Shown here piece after piece: positions 1 through 5,589 of a DNA stretch of 5,589 bases. The notes under the pieces were generated by a model. The model had not been told where the DNA came from, made no database searches, and was given only the letters and a program-made list of their open reading frames with translations. Positions within the stretch are counted from its first letter, which is position 1; the number at the start of each line of letters is the position of its first letter. The position numbers were made by a program, and so were the translations under genes. Location: positions 1 through 5,589 of the forward strand of contig JAYZBT010000431.1 in the NCBI GenBank assembly GCA_036338615.1, in the 5' to 3' direction. The DNA comes from UBA1138 sp036338615. Lineage in GTDB: Bacteria; Gemmatimonadota; Gemmatimonadetes; Longimicrobiales; Gaopeijiaceae.

Positions 1-142
1 AGTGAGGATGCGTGAGCAGGATGATGTCCGCCTGGGAATCGGCTGAAACGTGGATCGGATCCACGTGGATCTCCAAGTCCGCCCGTCGGATGCGCACGGA
101 TGAGCCTCGAGACCAAGTGATCCCTTCGAGCTTGTCACTCAT
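1..142 (-). CDS. Metallo-beta-lactamase-fold hydrolase, N-terminal fragment
   Basis: Only the first 47 codons are in the window; the gene continues beyond its left edge. The reverse strand from the ATG at 142 reads MSDKLEGITWSRGSSVRIRR, followed by a segment with HVDPIHV and then ADIILLTHPH at the edge. This is the start expected for UlaG/YtnP-like metallo-beta-lactamase proteins: a first beta hairpin (ITW...SSVRI), a central 'DP' turn, and a hydrophobic strand leading into the first metal motif THxHxDH, of which THPH is visible. Such proteins are usually soluble cytoplasmic hydrolases that bind two metal ions. The substrate cannot be told from this fragment. In many relatives the strand before 'SS' reads TWLGHSS; here it reads TWSRGSS. 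The ATG was chosen because the fold starts right after it; the only Shine-Dalgarno-like signal is a weak GGGGA about 5 bases upstream. It diverges from lon, so no shared operon is implied. Confidence 0.75.
   Translation of the reverse strand, partial: MSDKLEGITWSRGSSVRIRRADLEIHVDPIHVSADSQADIILLTHPH
48..71. repeat. Two overlapping perfect palindromes
   Basis: Positions 48-66 form a 9-bp inverted repeat around one central base (ACGTGGATC-G-GATCCACGT), and positions 58-71 form a 14-bp perfect palindrome (GATCCACGTGGATC) sharing the second arm. They lie inside the hydrolase gene, where the repeated words encode the two IHV tripeptides of IHVDPIHV. The repetition may therefore come from the protein sequence together with codon choice. 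A DNA-binding or structural role is only a possibility. Confidence 0.4.
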
Positions 143-419
143 ATGGATCCCCGACGGTGGCGCTAGGAGGTACGAGGTGCCAACCTAACTGCCCCCGCCA
201 AGGCGAAAAAGTAGCGTGTCGCCCAAGAGGGGAGCCGCCAGACTGGCAGCTTTTCATGCGAATGGGGCACGGATCGGCCTGTTCTTCGTGGCAAGGATCG
301 TGCACCGACCCCTGTACCGCTGCGGTTCCTCGATTTCAGGTTGGGTGCCGGAGTGACGACGCTTACACGTAAAGGGCTGCCCCGTCGGTAGACGCGGGCG
401 AAGAGAGAGAGCGCACTCC
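143..419. other. Divergent intergenic region, hydrolase gene / lon
   Basis: This 277-base gap must hold the promoters of both divergent genes. No convincing coding sequence is seen: the short open frames here have no family-like sequence. Small signals visible are a strong Shine-Dalgarno word AGGAGG at 165-170 followed at good spacing by a three-codon frame (GTG CCA ACC TAA, 177-188), and a short dyad GCCAGACTGGC at 237-247. There is also weak promoter-like sequence at 341-385 and a purine run AAGAGAGAGAG at 401-411 that can serve as the lon ribosome binding site. No CIRCE element (TTAGCACTC-N9-GAGTGCTAA) is present. Confidence 0.6.
341..385 (+). promoter_or_regulatory. Candidate lon promoter region (weak)
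   Basis: Two overlapping readings are possible. A housekeeping-type promoter would be TTGGGT (341-346), 17 bases, then TACACG (364-369), with only about half of the consensus bases matching. A heat-shock (sigma-32-like) promoter would be CTTACA (362-367), 12 bases, then CCCCGT (380-385), compared with the CTTGAA / CCCCAT consensus. The second would place the transcript start about 25-30 bases before the lon ATG. lon is a classic heat-shock gene in proteobacteria, but the matches are weak and the region is GC-rich, so neither is firm. Confidence 0.2.
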
Positions 420-3002
420 ATGGGCGAGCGATTTACGCTTCCTGTCCTACCACTCCGCAACACCGTCGTCTACCCGGGTGTCGCGGTACCCATTTCAGCC
501 GGTAGATCGGGAACCGTCGAGGCCGTGCAGGAAGCGCTGGACGGAGATCGTCGCATGTTCGCCGTGGCACAGCGCGAGAACGTGGACGAGCCGCTTCCCG
601 AGTTCTTGTACAACGTGGGGACGGTGGTTCGCATCATTCAGACCCACCGAGTACGAGGCGGCGTGCAATTGCTGGTGCAGGGCGAAGGCCGCGCACAAGC
701 CCTCACGTACCACGACGAGGGACAGGCGATGCTGCAGGCGGTGCTTCTGGAAATGAAGCCCCAAGAGTCGCAGAACCCGGATGACCCCGCGTTCCAGGCC
801 CTCGACCGCGAACTGCGGGATCGGGCGGCCGAGCTCGGGACCCGGCGCGGTGTGCCCGCTGAGGCGCTGAACCAGCTCATCCAAGGCGTGGACGATCCCG
901 GCCCGTTCGCCGATCTCGTCGCGTTCTATCTGGAGCTCGAGACGCCGGATAAGCAGGAGTTGCTCGAGACTCTCGACGACGAGGTCCGCATGCGCGCATG
1001 TCTCGTCGCCGTGGAGCGCGAACTCGCGCGCATCGACGCCCAGGAGGACATCCAAGCCAAGGTGCAGTCCGAGCTCGGGGAGCGTCAGCGCGAGATGCTG
1101 CTCAGGGAGCAACTCAGGGCGATCCAAAAAGAGCTCGGCGACGGGGAAGAGCGCGACGACGTCGAGGAGATGCGCGAGCGGATCGAAGCGCTCGAGCTGA
1201 GGGAAGAGCAGCGCACCGAGGTCGATCGCGAGCTCAGGCGTCTCGAGCGTACCAGCCCGCAGTCTGCCGAGTACCAAGTCATCCGCACCTTCCTGGAGTG
1301 GGTGACTGAGTTGCCGTGGGACGAGCGTGCCGAGGAGAAGATCGACCTCGCGAAGGCATCCGAGATTCTCGAGGACGACCACTATGGCCTCGAGGACGTC
1401 AAGGATCGCATCCTCGAGTTCCTCGCGGTGCGTAAGCTCCAGTTGGATCGCTCGAATGAGGCCACGCGCGAGGCGGCAGCCGGAGGCGATGAAACGGAGG
1501 ACCCGTCCGACGCTGCCGATGGTGGCGACGAGGACTTGGACGACGCGGCCGAGCCGCATATGGGTCGCGGTCCCATCCTCCTCTTCGTGGGACCGCCCGG
1601 AGTGGGGAAGACCTCGATCGCCCAGTCGATCGCACGCTCCCTGGGGCGCAAGTACGTACGCATCTCGCTGGGTGGTGCGCGTGACGAGGCCGACGTTCGC
1701 GGACATCGTCGCACCTATGTGGGTGCCATGCCGGGCCGAATCATCCAGGGGATGAGGCAGGCCAAGACCAAGAACCCCGTCTTCCTGCTCGACGAGGTCG
1801 ACAAGCTCGGGGTCTCGTTCCAGGGCGACCCTAGTTCCGCGCTGCTGGAGGTGCTCGACCCGGGCCAGAATTCGACGTTCGTCGATCACTATCTGGGGAT
1901 TCCCTTCGACCTCTCCGAAGTGCTTTTCATCGCGACGGCGAACTACTTGGACCGAATTCCCGGCCCGTTGCTCGATCGCATGGAACGTGTCGACTTCGCA
2001 GGCTACACCGAACTCGAGAAGCTCGAGATCGCCAAGCGGTATCTGCTGCCTCGCCAGCGCAAGGAGAACAGCCTCACCGACGAAGAGCTGCAGATGGAGG
2101 ACGATGCGGTTCTCAGCATCGTGCAGAGCTACACGCGCGAGTCGGGTGTGCGGCAGTTGGAGCGGGAGGTTGGGAGATTCGCTCGCAAAGTTGCTCGCAA
2201 GATCGCCGGGGATAAGATCGCCAAGATCGACGCGACCACTGATGACGTGCGTGAACTCCTGGGCCGGCCCCGGGTTCACCCGGAGCGCATCTCCCCCGAA
2301 GACACGGTGGGCGTCGCGACCGGCATGTTCTACACGCCGATGGGTGGCGACATCATGTTCGTCGAGGCGAGCATCATGCCAGGAGAGGGCAACGGTGGCT
2401 TTACGCTCACCGGCCAGCTGGGCGACGTCATGAAGGAGTCGGGTCGCGCGGCGCTCTCGTTCGCGAAGGCGCACTGGAAGCGTCTGGGCATCGAGGAAGA
2501 TTCTCTGCGCGGCCGAGATGTGCATATCCACGTTCCGGCCGGAGCCATCCCGAAGGACGGTCCGTCTGCGGGGATCACGATGGCGACCGCGCTCGTGTCC
2601 GCCGTGTCGGGCCGCAAGATCCGACGCGACGTGTCGATGACGGGAGAGCTGACGCTCACCGGGCGGGTACTGCCGATCGGTGGCTTGAAAGAAAAGGTGC
2701 TCGGCGCTGTGCGTGCGGGGGTCACGGAAGTGATCCTGCCGATCGACAACGAGGCGGACCTCGAGGACATCCCCGAGGAGGTGCGTTCGCGCACGACGTT
2801 CCACCTGGCTGAAACGCTGGATGACGTGATCTCGACCGCGCTCGTCGGCGGCGAGAGCACCGCCCGGACGATCACCCCGCTTAAGGGGCCGTCCAGGACG
2901 AAGATGGCAGCCAGGACGAAGAAGGCCACCCGGAAAAAGAAGACCGGCGCACCCAAGAGCGACGGCGCGAGCACGGTGACGCAGGGAGGGGTTGGCGCCT
3001 AG
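420..3002 (+). CDS. lon: ATP-dependent endopeptidase La (Lon protease)
   Basis: Lon is a cytoplasmic homohexameric AAA+ protease that unfolds and degrades misfolded and short-lived regulatory proteins. This 860-residue protein has the full LonA layout. The N-terminal substrate domain begins with LPVLPLRNTVVYPG and spans about residues 5-200; a long charged helical/coiled-coil stretch covers about 200-290. The AAA+ module has Walker A GPPGVGKT (391-398), Walker B FLLDE (455-459), sensor-1 Asn508 and an arginine finger in LDRME (Arg520). The C-terminal protease domain has the Ser-Lys dyad Ser716 (PKDGPSAG) and Lys759 (GLKEK), the same 43 residues apart as Ser679/Lys722 of E. coli. Two additions explain the length over E. 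coli's 784: an acidic insertion at about 343-381 and a Lys/Arg-rich tail at about 822-846. The ATG at 420 fits the family start and follows a purine-rich AAGAGAGAGAG. The stop is TAG; a methyltransferase gene starts 5 bases later. Confidence 0.98.
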   Translation: MGERFTLPVLPLRNTVVYPGVAVPISAGRSGTVEAVQEALDGDRRMFAVAQRENVDEPLPEFLYNVGTVVRIIQTHRVRGGVQLLVQGEGRAQALTYHDEGQAMLQAVLLEMKPQESQNPDDPAFQALDRELRDRAAELGTRRGVPAEALNQLIQGVDDPGPFADLVAFYLELETPDKQELLETLDDEVRMRACLVAVERELARIDAQEDIQAKVQSELGERQREMLLREQLRAIQKELGDGEERDDVEEMRERIEALELREEQRTEVDRELRRLERTSPQSAEYQVIRTFLEWVTELPWDERAEEKIDLAKASEILEDDHYGLEDVKDRILEFLAVRKLQLDRSNEATREAAAGGDETEDPSDAADGGDEDLDDAAEPHMGRGPILLFVGPPGVGKTSIAQSIARSLGRKYVRISLGGARDEADVRGHRRTYVGAMPGRIIQGMRQAKTKNPVFLLDEVDKLGVSFQGDPSSALLEVLDPGQNSTFVDHYLGIPFDLSEVLFIATANYLDRIPGPLLDRMERVDFAGYTELEKLEIAKRYLLPRQRKENSLTDEELQMEDDAVLSIVQSYTRESGVRQLEREVGRFARKVARKIAGDKIAKIDATTDDVRELLGRPRVHPERISPEDTVGVATGMFYTPMGGDIMFVEASIMPGEGNGGFTLTGQLGDVMKESGRAALSFAKAHWKRLGIEEDSLRGRDVHIHVPAGAIPKDGPSAGITMATALVSAVSGRKIRRDVSMTGELTLTGRVLPIGGLKEKVLGAVRAGVTEVILPIDNEADLEDIPEEVRSRTTFHLAETLDDVISTALVGGESTARTITPLKGPSRTKMAARTKKATRKKKTGAPKSDGASTVTQGGVGA

Positions 3003-3007
3003 CCTAC

Positions 3008-3865
3008 GTGAATCGGCTCCAACATTTGGATGAGCCGTGGGGGCGGTTCGAGCCGGGCCCATTGCGTTCTTGGCTCATCCATCTCTGCCGCTCGATGCCA
3101 CCCAGGTGGGCCGGAGAGCGGGCGGCGCTGTTGTTGCGCAGGATCGCGCGCATGGGGCTGCGCACTCCGCTCGACACCGAGGTGTGGGGCCTGAATCTGA
3201 GGCTGTTTCCGGTCGGGAACCTCGCAGAAGCCCGCATCCTGTTCATGCCGCAACAGTGGGACTGGCAGGAGCGAGAGCTGCTCGCCCTGCGCGCACGGCC
3301 AGGCTTCGTATTCGTCGATGTCGGCGCGAACGCCGGGGGATACTCGTGGTGGATGCACCACGTGCTGGGCGAGGACGCCACGATCATCGCGATCGAGCCG
3401 GACCCGCAGATCGTTGCGGGGCTCGCGGCGAACGTAGCCAGGAACTCGTGCACAAACCTCCACGTCGTTCCCGCAGCGGTCGGAGCCTCCGCGGGCCAAG
3501 GCACGCTCTTCGTACGGTCCGCGAACCTGGGTGAGAGCAGCCTCGAACGGACGGACGCATCCGACTCGGAGATCGTTCGCACGGAGACGGTCTCGGTGCG
3601 AACGCTCGCCGCGGTGCTCGAGGCTGAGGGGGTCACGCGGGTCGATGCCCTCAAGATCGACATCGAGGGGATGGAGTTGCCTGTGGTCGAGGCATTCTTC
3701 GAGGAGGCTCCAGAGGATCTGTGGCCCACGCTCATCATTACGGAGTTCAAGGACACCGAGCGGCACCGTGGGCTGCACGAGCTGCTGGAGCGGAACGGCT
3801 ACGGGCCGTTACTCAGGACGAAGCTGAATCTCGTGATGGAGCGGCGGCCGGGTGGGTCCGGTTAG
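3008..3865 (+). CDS. FkbM-family SAM-dependent methyltransferase
   Basis: This is a 285-residue class I methyltransferase of the FkbM family, whose members mostly O-methylate sugars, lipids or secondary metabolites; the substrate here is unknown. Motif I, the SAM-binding Gly-rich loop, is FVFVDVGANAGG (100-111). Motif II is IAIEPDP, whose Glu130 should bind the SAM ribose. The family signature LKIDIEGME (Asp218, Glu220, Gly221) follows, and the C-terminus has the usual helix-strand pattern ending in KLNLVMERR. The first 80 or so residues are basic and amphipathic, as in many FkbM proteins. No signal peptide or membrane segment is evident, so it is probably cytoplasmic or loosely membrane-associated. 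The GTG at 3008 was chosen because no in-frame ATG lies nearby and it sits 5 bases after the lon stop. A GGGAGGGG word at 2984-2991 is rather far (16 bases), so coupling to lon termination is likely. No functional link to Lon is evident. The gene converges on selD with a 33-base gap. Confidence 0.92.
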   Translation: MNRLQHLDEPWGRFEPGPLRSWLIHLCRSMPPRWAGERAALLLRRIARMGLRTPLDTEVWGLNLRLFPVGNLAEARILFMPQQWDWQERELLALRARPGFVFVDVGANAGGYSWWMHHVLGEDATIIAIEPDPQIVAGLAANVARNSCTNLHVVPAAVGASAGQGTLFVRSANLGESSLERTDASDSEIVRTETVSVRTLAAVLEAEGVTRVDALKIDIEGMELPVVEAFFEEAPEDLWPTLIITEFKDTERHRGLHELLERNGYGPLLRTKLNLVMERRPGGSG

Positions 3866-3898
3866 TCGAAGGGCGACCGGATGGCTGGACGGGACGTC

Positions 3899-4960
3899 TT
3901 ACTCGATGCTGATCCGCCCCGGCTCTCCCTCCACGATCTCGCCGATCACCGCCGCAACGGGGCTGCGACCGTCCAGATCGAGCAGTAGCGCTTGTACGGC
4001 ATCGGGGGGCACGCACATGAGCAGGCCCCCGGAGGTCTGCGAGTCGCCCAGTAGCGTGCGCGTGACCTCGTCGACGGAATCGGCGAACGAAAGGCTGTGC
4101 GAGAGGTCGTGCAGGTTACGCACGGTGCCGCCGGGCACATGACCGGCTGCGACCAGCTCCTTCGCGCCCTGCATGATCGGTACGTCACCCGAACGCAGTA
4201 CCGCAGCGACACCCGAAGCACTCGCCAGGCTGTGCAGGTGCCCTAGGAGGCCGAAGCCGGTGACGTCGGTCCCGGCTACGACACCAGCGCCGCGCATCGC
4301 CTCGGCGGCAGCGGCGTTGAGCGTCACCATCATCTCCACGGCGTTCGCGATGACATCATCCGGCGCCGCGCACTTCTTGATCGCCGTCGCGATCACCCCC
4401 GAGCCCAACGGCTTGGTAAGCACGAGCACGTCCCCCGGCTTCGCACCGGCATTGGTTACCATGCGGTCGGGATGGACCTCTCCGATCGCGACCAGCCCAT
4501 ACTTCGGCTCCGCGTCGTCGATCGAATGCCCCCCCAGAGTCGGGATCCCTTCCGCACGAGTTACGTCGCTGCCCCCGCGCAGGATTTCATCGAGGATGCC
4601 ATCGGGCAGCAACTTCCTCGGGAAGCCCACCAGGTTGAGCACGAAGAGCGGCGCCGCGCCCATCGCGTAGATGTCCGACAGCGCGTTGGTAGCCGCGATG
4701 CGCCCGAAATCGTACGGGTCGTCGACTATGGGCGTGAAGAAGTCGGCCGTCACGACCAGGGCTCGGTCGTCGGATAAACGGTACACGGCAGCATCGTCGC
4801 CCGTCGTATGCCCGACGAGCACGTTCGGATCTTCCACCGGAAGGACGTGACGCAGGACCTGCGTCAGTTCGGACATCCCGAGCTTACAAGCTCAACCGGC
4901 ACCGTGACTGAGCTGGGACAGCCGAATCGTCGGCCTTTGGTCCCGGGGCTCGTTCGTCAT
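3899..4960 (-). CDS. selD: Selenophosphate synthetase, selenocysteine-containing (SelD)
   Basis: SelD makes monoselenophosphate from selenide and ATP (releasing AMP and phosphate), the selenium donor for selenocysteine and for selenouridine in tRNA. Read through one in-frame TGA, this gene gives 353 residues, close to the 347 of E. coli SelD. The N-terminus TIRLSQLSHGAG-U-ACK aligns with E. coli IRLTQYSHGAG-C-GCK, so residue 23 is Sec in place of catalytic Cys17, and Lys26 matches Lys20. Other conserved sites are GDDAAVY (Asp56), TADFF (Asp73), NALSD (Asp96), GGHSID (143-148), TKPLG (182-186), TDVTGFG (231-237, Asp232) and QTSGG. The Mg-ATP binding aspartates are thus all kept. The ATG at 4960 was chosen because it follows GAGGAGG and starts just before the conserved N-terminus; no other start lies between it and the TGA. 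The alternative ATG at 4876 would remove Sec23 and Lys26 and leave a dead enzyme. The stop is TAA. The gene lies 68 bases after a same-strand outer-membrane protein gene, and no obvious terminator was seen between them. Confidence 0.96.
4866..4884 (-). promoter_or_regulatory. Candidate bacterial SECIS element in selD mRNA
   Basis: Bacterial selenocysteine insertion needs a stem-loop within the coding region just after the UGA, bound by SelB; its usual marks are a small apical loop beginning with G, roughly 16-37 bases from the UGA. Here the mRNA folds as AGCUCGG-GAUGU-CCGAACU: a four-pair upper stem UCGG/CCGA, a C-A mismatch, two more pairs (A-U and G-C), and a five-base loop whose first base is G. 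The loop starts 15 bases after the UGA, or 18 counting the codon itself. Position and loop fit the consensus well. The fold was found by eye and its stability was not computed. The AUG in the loop is codon 29, which a start-codon search would wrongly take as the gene start. Confidence 0.7.
4892..4894 (-). other. Selenocysteine (UGA) codon of selD, residue 23
   Basis: The TGA lies in frame between HGAG and ACK, the exact position of the catalytic Cys (E. coli Cys17) or Sec in SelD proteins. Conserved SelD sequence continues on both sides without a frameshift. Sec-containing SelD is known from other organisms, for example Haemophilus influenzae. TGA is also used as the stop of the adjacent barrel gene (5029-5031), so recoding is local. 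The residue after Sec is Ala, where Gly is common. Confidence 0.93.
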
Positions 4961-4962
4961 TG

Positions 4963-4969
4963 CCTCCTC
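4963..4969 (-). promoter_or_regulatory. Ribosome binding site of selD
   Basis: GAGGAGG on the reverse strand lies two bases before the ATG at 4960. The spacing is shorter than the usual 5-9 bases, although the overlapping GGTGAGG lies further upstream. This signal decides for the 4960 start over the ATG at 4876, which has no such site and falls in the SECIS loop. Confidence 0.6.
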
Positions 4970-5028
4970 ACCGTTGGGGTTGAGTCGAACATCCAGTGTC
5001 CTGTAGCGCGCAAGATGGGTGCTCACCT

Positions 5029-5589
5029 TCAGCGGCGCATCCCGACCTTGAGCACAATCTCGCGCGACCTGGGGCGGATGTCTCCTGTTGCTGTTCTGAA
5101 GGCGGGGGAGAGTTGATAGTGTGCCCGCGCTTCCAGTCGGGCGGACCACCGTTGTCCGATCGGCACCTCGATGCCGGCCGCGGCGATTACCGCGAAGACC
5201 TCGGTCGCGGGCGCCGTGAACAACGGGGTGAGCTCTGCTGTGGAACGTGTGTCCAGATCTGATTCCCGCGCGAAGCCCACCGACATGGAGAGTCTGAAGC
5301 GACCGAAGTCGTGCTTCGCGGTCGGCAGGAGTGCGAAGCTCCAGTAGTCGATGCGCGCGGTCTGCGTAATCGAGCTACCGTCGGTCCCGGTCTCGTAGTC
5401 CCCGCCCCGGCGTGCGAGGGAGCCCTCCAGCGCGATATGCAGCCAGGGGGCTGGTGTGGCGACCTCTATGAAGCCGCCGAAGACGACATCGCGGCGGGGC
5501 TTCGAGTCCTCGGCGTGACTGTGGAGTTGTCGTGACTCGACCTGGCCGATGAAGCCGCCGTATGTAGCGGACCCACGCGCGGTGTTCTG
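5029..5589 (-). CDS. Outer-membrane beta-barrel protein, C-terminal part
   Basis: The frame is open from the right window edge to the TGA at 5029-5031 and gives the last 186 residues; the N-terminus and any signal peptide lie outside the window. The sequence is a series of alternating polar/hydrophobic strands with Gly and aromatic residues, as in small porin-like barrels: YGGFIGQVE (10-18), VVFGGFIEV (35-43), WLHIALEGSLARRGGDYE (49-66), then ARIDYWSFALLP (78-89), FRLSMSVGFA (98-107) and VFAVIAAAGIEVP. The 'RIDYWSFALLP' segment after a Ser/Thr-rich turn resembles the OMP_b-brl_2 / PorT-like family, where a similar strand reads LDYLEVPLL. The end, IVLKVGMRR, resembles the C-terminal strand recognised by the BAM machinery, although it ends in Arg and not in the usual aromatic residue. 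An internal ATG at 5286 is not a start, because barrel sequence continues upstream. A specific role is unknown; it may be co-transcribed with selD. Confidence 0.75.
   Translation of the reverse strand, partial: QNTARGSATYGGFIGQVESRQLHSHAEDSKPRRDVVFGGFIEVATPAPWLHIALEGSLARRGGDYETGTDGSSITQTARIDYWSFALLPTAKHDFGRFRLSMSVGFARESDLDTRSTAELTPLFTAPATEVFAVIAAAGIEVPIGQRWSARLEARAHYQLSPAFRTATGDIRPRSREIVLKVGMRR

Noticed and set aside
237..247. GCCAGACTGGC dyad followed by AGCTTTT as a terminator
   Set aside because: The single-base centre cannot form a hairpin loop at full stem length, and no gene ends nearby on either strand.
157..463. Small open frames on both strands in the gap before lon
   Set aside because: They show no conserved-looking sequence and are Cys/Arg-rich as random frames often are; the reverse one overlaps the lon start.
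495..3062. Very long open frame (855 codons) on the reverse strand opposite lon
   Set aside because: Its product has no recognisable family features. Long antisense frames are common opposite GC-rich genes, and the plus strand encodes a complete, highly conserved Lon.
3848..3877. Possible terminator hairpins between the methyltransferase gene and selD (CCGG-GTGGGT-CCGG and GTCG-AAGGG-CGAC)
   Set aside because: Both have only four-pair stems and no following T run on either strand, and the first lies inside the coding end. They are not distinguishable from chance.
4892..4894. TGA in selD as a sign of a pseudogene or of a changed genetic code
   Set aside because: The TGA sits exactly at the known Sec position with an adjacent SECIS-like hairpin, the remaining frame is intact, and TGA serves as a normal stop in the neighbouring barrel gene.
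4892..5149. Separate 85-residue protein on the reverse strand ending at the TGA at 4892-4894
   Set aside because: Its last 23 codons are the N-terminus of SelD, and the part before 4961 overlaps the barrel gene out of frame with no protein-like features. The TGA is better read as Sec.

Overview
The window is a GC-rich piece of chromosome from a Gram-negative (outer-membrane-bearing) bacterium. It carries three complete genes and two genes cut by the window edges, with no mobile elements, CRISPR arrays or stable RNA genes that I can see. The lineage cannot be fixed from the sequence. The GC-rich codon use, the small outer-membrane barrel protein and the FkbM methyltransferase would fit Gemmatimonadota or a neighbouring environmental phylum, but this is inference.

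Left part: the first 142 bases hold the N-terminus of a leftward metallo-beta-lactamase-fold hydrolase. A non-coding gap of about 280 bases separates it from the rightward, divergent lon gene (420-3002), which encodes an ATP-dependent Lon protease with all catalytic residues intact. This Lon has two additions compared with E. coli Lon: an acidic insertion just before the Walker A motif and a Lys/Arg-rich C-terminal tail. Five bases after the lon stop, a GTG-started FkbM-family methyltransferase begins (3008-3865), probably translated from the same message.

Right part, leftward strand: an outer-membrane beta-barrel protein (C-terminal part only, 5029-5589) is followed after 68 bases by selD (3899-4960), which converges on the methyltransferase gene.

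The main result is that selD is itself a selenoprotein gene. Its real start is the ATG at 4960, and an in-frame TGA at 4892-4894 falls exactly where selenophosphate synthetases carry the catalytic Cys/Sec (context HGAG-U-ACK, residue 23). A short hairpin directly downstream (4866-4884) has the layout of a bacterial SECIS element. Reading TGA as stop would cut off 28 residues, including the catalytic Sec and Lys, and would put the apparent start at the ATG at 4876, inside the SECIS loop. TGA also serves as an ordinary stop for the neighbouring barrel gene, so this is site-specific recoding and not a changed genetic code. The organism should therefore have the Sec machinery (selA, selB, selC) elsewhere, and needs Sec insertion to make the enzyme that supplies selenium for Sec.
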